In this document: in pieces, positions 48,310 to 57,411 of the stretch
How positions within the stretch are numbered: position 1 is the first letter of the stretch
Layout: each line of letters begins with the position of its first letter
Assembly: GCA_965227875.1 (NCBI GenBank)
Contig: OZ245783.1
Span: 3,844,001 to 3,908,000, forward strand
Length of the DNA: 64,000 nt
Reading direction: 5' to 3'
DNA from: G965227875 sp965227875
GTDB lineage: Bacteria; Pseudomonadota; Alphaproteobacteria; Rhizobiales; JAJFHC01
The notes under the pieces: generated by a model
What the model saw: the letters and a program-made list of their open reading frames with translations, nothing else
What the model was told of the DNA's origin: nothing
Database searches by the model: none
Made by a program: the position numbers and the translations under genes

Positions 48310-50673
48310 ATGTCATGCGGCGAATGGCGTTCCCGGGTCGGGGCGCCGTTCAGAAACTGGACTTGGTTGCGGTCGATTCTCTTGAACCCAGAACAGACGA
48401 TACTGCCCGCCGCGGACGGCGATTCCGAGGTCTCCGCTCCGCCGTCCCGGGTCCGGTTGAGCCTCGCGACGGGCATCGCCCTGGCTGTCGCTCTCGGCGG
48501 AACCGTGGCCGCGCTGATCATCTACGCACTGGGTGGGCTGGGGCTGCCGGGCCTCTTCGACAGCAGCATCGTCCAAGGCGCGCTCATGCTGGGTGCCGCC
48601 TCATTCCTGGTGATGTGGTTCTTCGAACGCAAGGGGCGGAAGAGCGCGGAACAGCGCTCTGCCGAACTGGAGAACATTCACGAGGCGATCGATACGATCG
48701 AAAGCGGATTCGCGGTGTTCGACGAAAACGACCACATCGTGCTGCGCAATGCGGCGCACGATTGCTGGACGATGTTCCGGCCGGACTTCCTGTCGAGGAC
48801 AAAGGCGTCGCGTGAGCTGCGCGAAGCCGAAACCGGCGATGACGACACGCCTTCCCAGCATTACCGCGAAGCCATCGAAATCGACGAGGACGTGTGGGTC
48901 GAGGCCTACCAGACCAAGACCCGCTCCGGTTCCCGGGTGCTGATCCTGACGGATATCAGCGACCGCAAGAAGGCGGAAGCCGATCAGCAGAAGGCGATTG
49001 ACGAGGCGAACCGCGCCAACCAGGCGAAGTCCGAGTTCCTCGCGAAAATGAGCCACGAGCTGCGTACGCCGCTGAACGGCATATGCGGCATGACCGACCT
49101 CCTGGTCCGCACCGACCTCGATCCCCAACAGGCGGGTTATGCGGAGACCGTCGAGTCTTCGGCCCGCGCCCTCTTGACGATCGTCAACGACATACTCGAT
49201 TTCTCCCGCATGGACGCCGGCAAACTCGAACTGAGGAAGGCGCCGTTCGACGTGCATGCCTGTGTCGACGAGACCATCAGGGTCATGAGTACGCTGGCCG
49301 AGGAACAAGCGCTCGACCTGCACGTCAAGTACGACTCGTCCCTTCCCAAAGTGCTCAAGGGCGACCAGGTGCGATTGCGCCAGGTCATGACCAACCTGAT
49401 CGCCAATGCGATCAAGTTCACGCCCGAAGGCCATGTCCATGTCGACGTCAGCGGACGGGTCCTGGACGAGGTCGCCACCCTGCGCTTCACCGTGACGGAT
49501 ACCGGCATCGGTATCCCCGAAGACCAGCTCGATCGCGTCTTCGACGAATTCGAACAGGTGGATCAGTCGAACAGCCGGACCTACGACGGCACCGGGCTCG
49601 GCCTGGCGATCGTCCGCAATCTCGTCGAGGTGATGGACGGAAAGTTCGGCGTCACGTCGGAGGTCGGTGTCGGATCATCGTTCTGGTTCGAGGTCCGCAT
49701 GGACGTTGCCGGCGAGATGCCGAACGTGCCGGCGGCGAAGGAAGAAAGCTGGACCAGGCGTCGTGTGCTGTTCGTCGGGTCGGACGGACCGCTCGCAGAG
49801 GCCATCTGTTCGGAAATGACCGGCTGGGGAGCCACCGTCACGCATGTATCCGGCGGTACGGAAGCCTTGAACAGGCTGCGCCGTGAACGCCAGTCCGGCA
49901 TCGAGCCGAGCTTCGTCGTGATCGACGATGCGCTCGACGCGATCGCAGGGCGCACGCTCGCGGGCCTCATCCACGCGGATGGCAACCTCAAGTCCGTGCC
50001 GGTATTCGTGCTCACGTCGGTGAACAACGCCCTGTCGCGAGAAACGATGAAGGCCCTCGGCATAGACGGGACGACGACCAAGCCCGTCCAGTCGATCAAG
50101 CTACGTGCCATGATCGAGAAGCATGCGCGCAAGGCCTCCGAGCCGGCAGGTCCGGCCATCGCCAAAAGCCCCGAACACGTGCCGGCGATTCCCTGTCTGC
50201 CCGAGACCGATGTCGTGGCCCCGAAAGGAAACCCGGTGAACGCGGATGCGGAGCCGGCCGATTCGGAACTTCCGTGCCTGCTGATTGCAGAGGACAACGA
50301 GGTCAACCGGATGCTCATGTCGGAGATGATCGACCCGGATCGGTTCTCGATCACCTACGCCACGACCGGAGCGGAAGCCGTCAGGCTGGCGGCGTTGTGC
50401 ACGCCTGTGACAATCCTGATGGACCTGTCCCTGCCGGATCTGAACGGCATCGAGGCCGCGATCCGGATCCGCCAGAGCGAACGTGAACGCGGCGTGGCGG
50501 AAGTCCCCATCATCGCGCTCACGGCCCACGCCTCCCAGGAAGAACTCGACAGCTGCGAGAAGGCCGGCATGTCGGCCATCCTCCAGAAGCCGTTCTCCAA
50601 GTCCCACATCGTCGAACTGATCGACATGGTTCTGAACGGAGTCGGGGAAGAGGATATGGCCGCGACCGGTTAG
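48310..50673 (+). CDS. Hybrid sensor histidine kinase, two membrane helices, PAS, degenerate REC, REC
   Basis: 787 residues. Two membrane helices (about 50-78 and 86-104), a PAS-like region (115-225), H-box FLAKMSHELRTPLNG with H249, N-box NLIANAIKF, G boxes DTGIGIP and GTGLGLAI. A first receiver (about 485-605) has VGSDG where two acidic residues are expected and looks degenerate. A second (about 655-772) is intact with AEDN, D705 in LMDLSLPD, and KPF. The response regulator partner, if any, is elsewhere. The start is uncertain: ATG 48310 has no SD and TTG codons follow. Confidence 0.87.
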   Translation: MSCGEWRSRVGAPFRNWTWLRSILLNPEQTILPAADGDSEVSAPPSRVRLSLATGIALAVALGGTVAALIIYALGGLGLPGLFDSSIVQGALMLGAASFLVMWFFERKGRKSAEQRSAELENIHEAIDTIESGFAVFDENDHIVLRNAAHDCWTMFRPDFLSRTKASRELREAETGDDDTPSQHYREAIEIDEDVWVEAYQTKTRSGSRVLILTDISDRKKAEADQQKAIDEANRANQAKSEFLAKMSHELRTPLNGICGMTDLLVRTDLDPQQAGYAETVESSARALLTIVNDILDFSRMDAGKLELRKAPFDVHACVDETIRVMSTLAEEQALDLHVKYDSSLPKVLKGDQVRLRQVMTNLIANAIKFTPEGHVHVDVSGRVLDEVATLRFTVTDTGIGIPEDQLDRVFDEFEQVDQSNSRTYDGTGLGLAIVRNLVEVMDGKFGVTSEVGVGSSFWFEVRMDVAGEMPNVPAAKEESWTRRRVLFVGSDGPLAEAICSEMTGWGATVTHVSGGTEALNRLRRERQSGIEPSFVVIDDALDAIAGRTLAGLIHADGNLKSVPVFVLTSVNNALSRETMKALGIDGTTTKPVQSIKLRAMIEKHARKASEPAGPAIAKSPEHVPAIPCLPETDVVAPKGNPVNADAEPADSELPCLLIAEDNEVNRMLMSEMIDPDRFSITYATTGAEAVRLAALCTPVTILMDLSLPDLNGIEAAIRIRQSERERGVAEVPIIALTAHASQEELDSCEKAGMSAILQKPFSKSHIVELIDMVLNGVGEEDMAATG

Positions 50674-50799
50674 CCGTTTCCCGGTCTCGCCCCGCAGACA
50701 CCGGCACCCTTCGAATGCAAGAGGGTCCGATCGAGCGAATCCGGTGTTTTCATTCCGAGCGAGGCGCTACTGTCCGTGCGGACAACGGACGGACCGCAC

Positions 50800-52296
50800 A
50801 TGCCAGGACTGAGACTTACCGGGACTGATCTGGGACTCGTTGCCCTTGCCGAAGCCGCGGCCAGGACGCACCCGGGCATCACGCTTTCCCGGCCAGCCCT
50901 GACGCGAATGAGGCGGTCGCGCCGGATCGTCGAGGACATCGTGAAGCGCGGAGACGCCGTCTATGGCGTCACCACCGGCCTGGGGGCAAGGGCCAGCGAA
51001 CGGCTGAGCGAAAGCGAACTGGCCGCGTTCTCCCTCCGCACGATACGCGGACGCGCCCATGCGGTGGGGCCGTGTCTTTCCGCCCGCACGGTTCGCGCGG
51101 CCATGATCGCCCGCCTGAACACCCTGCTGACCGGCGCCAGCGGGGCCAGTCTCGACACGGCGCGACACCTTCAGCACTGCATCAATCGAAATCTCGTCCC
51201 CGCGATCGGCGAGACCGGATCGATTGGCGCGGGAGATCTGTGCTGGGGCGCGAGCATGGCGCTGGCGATGATCGGGGAGGGGGACGTGCTCGACCGGGAA
51301 GGGCGTCCCGTACCGGCTGACGACGCGTTCGGTGCGGCGGGCGTGGCCGCGTTCCGGCCGGGGCCGAGGGATGGTCTCGCGCTTGCCAATCACTCGAGTT
51401 TTTCCGCCGCCATTGCCGCGCTCGCGGTGCACGATGCGAGACGCATCCTCTACGCCTGCCAGCTTGCCGCGGCAATGAGCATGGAGGTGTTCAGGGCCAA
51501 CACCGGCGTCATCGACAGCGACGTGCTGGCCTTCCGGCCGCAGCCGGGCCAGGACGAGGCGGCGGCCGGTTTGAGACACCTGCTGGCGGGCAGCCGCCTT
51601 CAGGTGCGGGGAGAAGCGCGGCGGCTGCAGGACCCCGTCTCCATCCGGAATGTCGTGCAGGTTCACGGCAGCGCCTATGCCGCCCTCGGTTTCGCCGAGG
51701 AGGCCGCCATCGCGGAACTCAACGGGGCGGGAGACAACCCCGTCGTTCTGGCCGATGCCGGCACGGCCGTGTCGTCGGGCAACTACTTCACGCCCCATCT
51801 CGCCCTGGCGGCCGGCACACTTGCCCAGGCGCTGGCAAACCTGGCCGTGCTCCAGCTTGCGCGGCTGTCCAAACTGATGTCGGCCAGGTTCACGGACCTG
51901 CCGGTATTTCTGGCCCCTCCCGGTTCGGATTCGAACGGTTTCGCGCCGGTGATGAAGATCGCCGAGGCGCTGGTGGCCGAGATCCGGCATCTCGCCAGCC
52001 CTGTCGACGTCTGGCCCAGCATCAGCGCGGACGGCGTGGAGGACGGCCTGACCAATGCGCCGCTGGCGGTCCGCAATCTCGAGAAACTTCTCGAGAAGGC
52101 GGGCCTGCTGTGCGCAGTGGAACTGCTGGTCTGTGCACAGGGGCTCGAACTGCGTAAGGTGCTCGGGACCGCGGCAGCCCCGGTCGTTTCCGCCTACGAG
52201 GCGATCCGTGGCGTGTCCGCGCCATTGACGCAGGACCGGCCGCTGGGCGAAGACATTTCGAGGGTCGCGGTTCTCGTGAAGGACGGACAGCTTTAG
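50800..52296 (+). CDS. HAL/PAL-family lyase homolog lacking the MIO serine
   Basis: 498 residues from ATG 50800 (GTG 50776 would add eight). VYGVTTGLGAR is the Tyr53 loop of histidine ammonia-lyase. At the MIO site the canonical GSxGASGDLAPL reads GSIGAGDLCWGA (codons 51217-51252): the Ala-Ser-Gly triad that cyclises to MIO is Ala-Gly-Asp here, with Ser missing. The rest keeps the fold (QDPVSIRNVVQVHGS, GAGDNPVV, SSGNYFTPHL). So it is related to HAL/PAL but unlikely to be an ordinary MIO enzyme. Coupled to the enoyl-CoA hydratase gene by 20 bases. Confidence 0.8.
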   Translation: MPGLRLTGTDLGLVALAEAAARTHPGITLSRPALTRMRRSRRIVEDIVKRGDAVYGVTTGLGARASERLSESELAAFSLRTIRGRAHAVGPCLSARTVRAAMIARLNTLLTGASGASLDTARHLQHCINRNLVPAIGETGSIGAGDLCWGASMALAMIGEGDVLDREGRPVPADDAFGAAGVAAFRPGPRDGLALANHSSFSAAIAALAVHDARRILYACQLAAAMSMEVFRANTGVIDSDVLAFRPQPGQDEAAAGLRHLLAGSRLQVRGEARRLQDPVSIRNVVQVHGSAYAALGFAEEAAIAELNGAGDNPVVLADAGTAVSSGNYFTPHLALAAGTLAQALANLAVLQLARLSKLMSARFTDLPVFLAPPGSDSNGFAPVMKIAEALVAEIRHLASPVDVWPSISADGVEDGLTNAPLAVRNLEKLLEKAGLLCAVELLVCAQGLELRKVLGTAAAPVVSAYEAIRGVSAPLTQDRPLGEDISRVAVLVKDGQL

Positions 52297-52316
52297 GGCG
52301 AGGCAGGGCAGGACGG

Positions 52317-53084
52317 ATGAAGGATCAGATCGAAACGGCTCTTGTGGATGGCGTTCTCACGGTGCGGTTCAACCGGCCGGAAAAGAAGAACGCCATCACG
52401 CTCGGCATGTACGAGGTCTTGGCCTCGACACTCGAACGTGCCCGCACCGACCGGTCCGTCAGGGTCATCCTGTTTTGCGGCGCGGGCCAGATCTTCACAG
52501 CCGGCAACGACCTCGGTGACTTCCTCGACGGCCCGCCGCGCGGTGAAACCGCACCGTCCTACCGCTTCATTTCCGGTCTTCCCCGTGCCGCCGTGCCGCT
52601 CGTGGCGGCGGTAGACGGCCCGGCCGTCGGGATCGGCACGACCATGCTGCTTCACTGCGACATGGTCCTGATCACCGCCAGGGCAAAACTCCAGCTTCCG
52701 TTCGTCAACCTGGCGCTCGTGCCCGAAGCTGCGTCCACGTATCTTCTGCCACGCATCACCGGCAACACGAAAGCGTCCGAATTGCTGTTGCTCGGCCAGC
52801 CTTTCTCGGGACAGGAGGCGTACGACTGGGGCATCGCCAACCGTCTGTGCGAGCCGGAAACGCTTGATGCAGACGCACATGAACTCGCGCACCAGATCGC
52901 CGCGCGGCCGCCGGATGCGCTGCGTGCGACCAAGGCCCTGATGAACGAGGCGAAGCCCGGCGCCGGCGAAGCGATCGAGCGCGAATATGCCGCCTTCACC
53001 GAGAGACTGCTCTCCGCCGAAGCGAAGGAAGCCTTCCAGGCATTCCTCGAAAAGAGACCGCCGGATTTCTCGCGGACGGGCTGA
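52317..53084 (+). CDS. Enoyl-CoA hydratase/isomerase family protein
   Basis: 255 residues. VDGVLTVRFNRPEKKNAITLGMYEVL, FCGAGQIFTAGNDLGDFLD (oxyanion hole 1) and VAAVDGPAVGIGTTMLLHCDMVL (oxyanion hole 2), then NLALVPEAAST, are crotonase signatures. The glutamate at the position of the second catalytic residue is in LVPEAAS; the first position is not clearly acidic, so isomerase activity is as likely as hydration. SD AGGACGG precedes ATG 52317. Follows the HAL-like gene, suggesting an aromatic or amino-acid acyl-CoA pathway. Confidence 0.85.
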   Translation: MKDQIETALVDGVLTVRFNRPEKKNAITLGMYEVLASTLERARTDRSVRVILFCGAGQIFTAGNDLGDFLDGPPRGETAPSYRFISGLPRAAVPLVAAVDGPAVGIGTTMLLHCDMVLITARAKLQLPFVNLALVPEAASTYLLPRITGNTKASELLLLGQPFSGQEAYDWGIANRLCEPETLDADAHELAHQIAARPPDALRATKALMNEAKPGAGEAIEREYAAFTERLLSAEAKEAFQAFLEKRPPDFSRTG

Positions 53085-53101
53085 CGCCCCGTAGACCGGG
53101 A

Positions 53102-54646
53102 TCAGACCACGCTCGCCTCGATCAGAAATGGTCCCTTCTGCGACGTGCCGGTCCGGATCAGGTCCGCCAGTCCCGCGGCATCGTCGGTGCGCACGGCCTC
53201 CACGCCCATCCCCTTCGCCAGCGACACCCAGTCGATCTTCGGCTTGTCCAGATCGATCATGCTCCGGGCGATCTCGCCGGGCATGTCCACCCCGATATTG
53301 CGCAACTCGCCGCCCAGGATCCTGTATTGGTGATTGGCGAAGATCACGGTCGTCACGTCGAGATTCTCGCGCGCCTGGGTCCAGAGCGCCTGCATGGTGT
53401 ACATCGCGCTCCCGTCCGCCTGCAGCGCCAGCACCGGCCGGTCCGGGCTGCCCACGGCCGCGCCTGTCGCCAGCGGCGGACCCTGGCCGATCGCGCCGCC
53501 CGTGATCTGGAGCCATGTGTGTGGACGGGCGACATGGGTCGCGGGAAAGAACCCGCGTCCCGTGGTCAGGGATTCGTCGCAGACGACGGCGTTCTCGGGA
53601 ATGGTGTGTTGCAGGACGGCCGCGATGTTTTCCGGGGTCAGTTCCCCGTCCGGACGCGGACCCGGATCGAGCGGCGAGGCGTCTACCCGTGCCGGAGCGC
53701 CCACCCTGTCGGCAAGCCGTGTCAGCGCGTCGACCGAATCCTCGCCCGGCGCCGTGAGCCTGTGCAGCGACGCGCCGTCCGGAACCAGCCGGCCGGGCTT
53801 GCCCGGGTAGGCGAAGAACGCGACCGGCTCCACGGTTTCCAGGAAGACGATATGGCGATAGGGCGCGAGGCGCTCCAGGGCGGGGTCGACCGGATAATAG
53901 AGACGCTCGATCGCGTGACGTCCGGCACCACGTTCGATTCGCGGGTTGTTGATCGGCGTCAGCATGTCGGCGCCGGTTGCTGCGGTGATCCGCGCCAGCA
54001 GGTCGAGCCCCTCCGCACTGACGGCCTGGCCGGTCACGTAGAATAAAGTCGGCTCGCCGCGCGCAAGCACGCCGGCAATGGCTTCGATGCTTTCATCCGC
54101 AACCGTTGGCCGGGCAGGCCTGGTCTGGATGCCCACAGGCTCCTGGGCATCGCTCCAGGCTATATCGGTCGGCAGGATGAGCGTCGCGATTTTTCCGGGC
54201 GGTCCCTGGCAGGCGGCTATCGCCTCCGCGGTGTCGGTCGATACGCCGGCGGGCTCACGGCAGGTCCTGACCCAGTCGGAGAAGGGGCGTGCGACACCCT
54301 CGACATCGGACGTCAGCGGTGCGTCGAGCTTCACGTGGTCACGGGCATGGTCGCCAACGATGTTGAGCAGCGGCGTGCGGGCGCGTTTCGCGTTGTGCAG
54401 GTTGGCGAGCCCGTTGGCGAGGCCCGGACCGAGATGCATCATGGTCGCCGCAGGCCGGCCCGTCATCCGCGCATAACCGTCCGCGGCACCTGTCGTCACG
54501 CCTTCGAAGAGACACAGGACGCACCTGATGCCTCCGACCTGGTCGAGGGCGGCGACGAAATGAAGCTCCGAGGTGCCCGGGTTGGCGAAGCAGACGTCGA
54601 TGCCGCCCGCCATCATGGTTCTGACTACGCTCTCCGCGCCGTTCAT
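53102..54646 (-). CDS. TPP-dependent enzyme (acetolactate synthase/benzoylformate decarboxylase family)
   Basis: 514 residues. CLFEGVTTGAADGYARM carries the catalytic Glu (E48) that activates TPP. RARTPLLNIVGDHA follows in the PYR domain. The PP domain reads ALQADGSAMYTMQALWTQARENLDVTTVIFANH, with ADGSAM in place of GDGSAM and a downstream Asn. C-terminal DWVSLAKGMGVEAVRT. The overall order matches IlvG/MdlC-type proteins. Likely decarboxylates or condenses a 2-keto acid; the usual FAD site of acetolactate synthase is not evident. Convergent with the crotonase gene and in line with the D-2-hydroxyacid dehydrogenase. Confidence 0.84.
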   Translation of the reverse strand: MNGAESVVRTMMAGGIDVCFANPGTSELHFVAALDQVGGIRCVLCLFEGVTTGAADGYARMTGRPAATMMHLGPGLANGLANLHNAKRARTPLLNIVGDHARDHVKLDAPLTSDVEGVARPFSDWVRTCREPAGVSTDTAEAIAACQGPPGKIATLILPTDIAWSDAQEPVGIQTRPARPTVADESIEAIAGVLARGEPTLFYVTGQAVSAEGLDLLARITAATGADMLTPINNPRIERGAGRHAIERLYYPVDPALERLAPYRHIVFLETVEPVAFFAYPGKPGRLVPDGASLHRLTAPGEDSVDALTRLADRVGAPARVDASPLDPGPRPDGELTPENIAAVLQHTIPENAVVCDESLTTGRGFFPATHVARPHTWLQITGGAIGQGPPLATGAAVGSPDRPVLALQADGSAMYTMQALWTQARENLDVTTVIFANHQYRILGGELRNIGVDMPGEIARSMIDLDKPKIDWVSLAKGMGVEAVRTDDAAGLADLIRTGTSQKGPFLIEASVV

Positions 54647-54691
54647 CGCGTTGTTTCTCCGTCTTTGGAAATGCGGCCGGCCGGCCGTGCG

Positions 54692-55660
54692 TCAGGACGG
54701 CACGAACCCGAGTTGCTTGTCCACCTGGTTGACCAGGGGTTCTCCGTCCCGGAACCGTCTCAGGTTGTCGTAGAACTGCCCCGCAATATCCGTCTCGAAG
54801 TCACGGTAGTCGCCGGAATTGTGCGGTGTTATCAGCATGTTGGGCAGGGTCCAGAAAGGATGGTCCTCATCGAGCGGCTCCGTCTCGAAGACGTCCAGCG
54901 CCGCGCCGGCGATCGCCCCGGTTCGCAGTGCGTCGAGCAGCGCGTCCTCGTCGACCGACATGCCGCGGCCGATATTGATGAAACGGGCATCGCTCTTCAT
55001 CGCGCGGAAGAACCGCGCGTCGTAATAGTGCCGGGTGTCCGGCGTGCCGGGGAGAATGCCGACGACCCAGTCCGCGTCCGGCAGAACCGACGCGAGATCG
55101 TCCGCGGAATGTATCGTCCCGAAATCCGGATCGCCCTCTCGTGCGGTGCGGCCGACGCCGCTCACCTCAAGCCCCGCTGCGCCGAGCAGGCGCGCCACCT
55201 CGCGGCCTATGCTGCCGACGCCGACGACGACCACGCGCTGTCCATTCAGGAGACCGGTCTGGCGGTATTTCCATGTCCGCGCACGCTGGAGGTCGAGACT
55301 TCGGCGCAGGTCCTTGGTTTCCGTCAGCATGACGCCGAGCACATGTTCGGCCATCGGCCGGTCGAATATGCCGCGCGCATTGGTCAGCGTGACATCGCTT
55401 TCGCGCAGCTCGGGGAACAGGGCGGCGTCCACACCGGCGCCGCACCAGTGGATCCATTCGAGCGCGTCTGCGTTTGGCCATGCGGCCCGCAGGTCGCGGC
55501 CGGTGAAGTTCCAGCCCAGAAGCACCCTGGTCCCGGCGATCTTGCTGCGAAGCGTTTCGCCGTCCGGGGCGAAGTCGACCTCCAGCCCATCCACATTGCT
55601 GGAAAACCCCGGGATTTCGTCCGGGCCCGACGCCCCGTTGATGAGGAGCTTGAATGACAT
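54692..55660 (-). CDS. D-2-hydroxyacid dehydrogenase family protein
   Basis: 322 residues from ATG 55660 with strong SD GGGAGG. GVGSIGREVARLLGAAGLEVSGVGR is the NAD site; FINIGRGMSVDEDALLDALRTG and AALDVFETEPLDEDHPFW with LPNMLITPHNSG give the catalytic Arg/Glu/His elements. Reduces a 2-keto acid or oxidises a D-2-hydroxy acid. It precedes the TPP enzyme on the same strand by 45 bases, so both may work on the same 2-oxo acid. Confidence 0.85.
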   Translation of the reverse strand: MSFKLLINGASGPDEIPGFSSNVDGLEVDFAPDGETLRSKIAGTRVLLGWNFTGRDLRAAWPNADALEWIHWCGAGVDAALFPELRESDVTLTNARGIFDRPMAEHVLGVMLTETKDLRRSLDLQRARTWKYRQTGLLNGQRVVVVGVGSIGREVARLLGAAGLEVSGVGRTAREGDPDFGTIHSADDLASVLPDADWVVGILPGTPDTRHYYDARFFRAMKSDARFINIGRGMSVDEDALLDALRTGAIAGAALDVFETEPLDEDHPFWTLPNMLITPHNSGDYRDFETDIAGQFYDNLRRFRDGEPLVNQVDKQLGFVPS

Positions 55661-55842
55661 GAAACCTCCCGGAAGTATTGAAAAGGCGTGACCCGACCAC
55701 TGATACTGTCCGGGCGGAATGCATTCAACACTCTTCAGCTTTTCGTGAAAACGCCTGAACTTCCTCACGCTGTCATCCTATAAACAGGCGTAACGTAGTG
55801 ACCGGCGCATAGGCCGGACCAGGTAAACGCGGAGAAGGCGCA

Positions 55843-56484
55843 ATGAATCCATCCATGTCTGCACGTACGGTTGCCGGCGCGACCCTGATCGCCGTCCTGT
55901 CGTTCTTCGCCTCCTTGCAGGCGGTTGTCGCGCAAGAAAAGGCGGAAGCCATCTTCGCCGGTGGGTGTTTCTGGTGCGTGGAGTCCGATTTCGACAAGGT
56001 CCCCGGTGTTCTGAAGACCACGTCCGGTTATACCGGCGGGACCGTGGACAACCCGACATACAAGCAGGTGACCTACGGGTCGACGGGCCACTATGAGGCG
56101 GTCCGCATCGTCTACGACCCAGAGGTCGTGTCTTACGAACGCCTGCTCGAGGTGTTCTGGAGAACGGTCGATCCGACCGACGACGGTGGCCAGTTCTGCG
56201 ACCGCGGCGACAGCTACCGGACAGCCATATTCGCGACGACCACGAAGCAGCTTGAAGCCGCCAAGGCGTCCAAGGCTGAACTGGAAGCTTCGGGAAAACT
56301 TGGCAAACCCGTCGTCACGCCCGTGCTCGAGGCCAAGGAGTTCTTCGACGCCGAGGGCTATCACCAGAACTACTACAAGACCAATCCGGTCCGCTACAAG
56401 TACTACCGTTTCAGCTGCGGCCGGGACAAGCGCGTGAAGTCGCTTTGGGGCGACGAAGCATACGGCGGCATTCCGCAAAGCTGA
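55843..56484 (+). CDS. msrA: Periplasmic peptide methionine-S-sulfoxide reductase
   Basis: 213 residues with an N-terminal signal (VAGATLIAVLSFFASLQAVVAQ) and the MsrA active site FAGGCFWCVESDF (catalytic C42). GYTGGTVDNPTYKQVTYGSTGHYEAV and the C-terminal YYKTNPVRYKYYRFSCGRD with a resolving-cysteine candidate follow. Reduces methionine-S-sulfoxide in periplasmic proteins. SD GGAGAAGG precedes ATG 55843. Independent of its neighbors; no msrB in the window. Confidence 0.9.
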   Translation: MNPSMSARTVAGATLIAVLSFFASLQAVVAQEKAEAIFAGGCFWCVESDFDKVPGVLKTTSGYTGGTVDNPTYKQVTYGSTGHYEAVRIVYDPEVVSYERLLEVFWRTVDPTDDGGQFCDRGDSYRTAIFATTTKQLEAAKASKAELEASGKLGKPVVTPVLEAKEFFDAEGYHQNYYKTNPVRYKYYRFSCGRDKRVKSLWGDEAYGGIPQS

Positions 56485-56497
56485 CGCCGGGACGCCT

Positions 56498-57313
56498 TCA
56501 TCTGCCCTTGAAGTCGCCCGGACGTTTCTCGAGGAACGCACGCACCGCTTCGCCGTGATCCTCGGTGTTGTGGCAAATGCCCTGGTAGGTCGCGCAAAGG
56601 TCGAGAAACTCCGGCAGGTCCATGCGCTGGGCCTGCTTGAGAAGGCGTTTCGTGTAACGCAAGGCCTGGGGTGGTTTGGCAGCCATCTCGCGGGCCATCT
56701 CGAGGGTCCGCTCCATCAGGCCGTCCGACGTGACGAGGTCGAAAAGGAGCCCCATGTCACGGGCTTCGTCTGCCTTGATGAGGCGTCCGGTCAGGGTCAT
56801 TTCCGCCGCCCGCTGGTAGCCGATCAGCCGCTGGAGAAACCATCCGCCGCCATCGCCGGGGATGATCCCGAGGTTGACGAAGGTTTCCCCGAACACGGTC
56901 TTCTCCGAGCCGATCCGGATGTCGCACATGCAGGCGAGGTCGCATCCGGCACCGATCGCGGGCCCGTTCACGGCAGCGATAACCGGCACCTCGCACGTGT
57001 GGACCGCGAGCGGCATGCGCTGGATGCCGTTGCGGTAGATTGCCTCGACTTCCGCGACATTGCCGGCGAAGGCGCCGGTCCGGTCCCGCATTTCCTTGAT
57101 GTTTCCGCCGGCCGAGAACGCCGCCCCGGCGCCGGTGATGACCAGCACGCGGACATCCGTTTCGGTGTTCGCCCAGCCGATGGTGTTGACGATGTCGTCG
57201 ACCAGCGTCGTGCCGGTCAGGGCGTTTCGCACGTCGTCGCGGTTGAGCGTGAGGATGGCGACACCGTTATCGAGCGCAAGTTCCGAGTCGGTGGTCTGTG
57301 GCAGGCCAGTCAT
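56498..57313 (-). CDS. Enoyl-CoA hydratase/isomerase family protein
   Basis: 271 residues. DNGVAILTLNRDDVRNALTGTTLVDD, ITGAGAAFSAGGNIKEMRD and AAVNGPAIGAGCDLACMCDIRI match crotonase, and VNLGIIPGDGGGWFLQRLIG with the GIIPGDGG loop points to the oxepin-CoA or general enoyl-CoA hydratase group, where Asp replaces Glu. C-terminal HGEAVRAFLEKRPGDFKGR is typical. Divergent from the FMN/Fe-S enzyme at 57412. Second crotonase in 5 kb. Confidence 0.86.
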   Translation of the reverse strand: MTGLPQTTDSELALDNGVAILTLNRDDVRNALTGTTLVDDIVNTIGWANTETDVRVLVITGAGAAFSAGGNIKEMRDRTGAFAGNVAEVEAIYRNGIQRMPLAVHTCEVPVIAAVNGPAIGAGCDLACMCDIRIGSEKTVFGETFVNLGIIPGDGGGWFLQRLIGYQRAAEMTLTGRLIKADEARDMGLLFDLVTSDGLMERTLEMAREMAAKPPQALRYTKRLLKQAQRMDLPEFLDLCATYQGICHNTEDHGEAVRAFLEKRPGDFKGR

Positions 57314-57411
57314 GAGTTTCGCGACACCATGTTGATGATTGAGTGGCGGTTCGATGCCGCGCAGTATGGCATGGTGACCGACGAACAGTCCAAGCCACGC
57401 CAGGCGGCCCC

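Noticed and set aside
50800..52296. Assignment as hutH histidine ammonia-lyase
   Set aside because: The Ala-Ser-Gly MIO triad is not present and no other hut genes are nearby.
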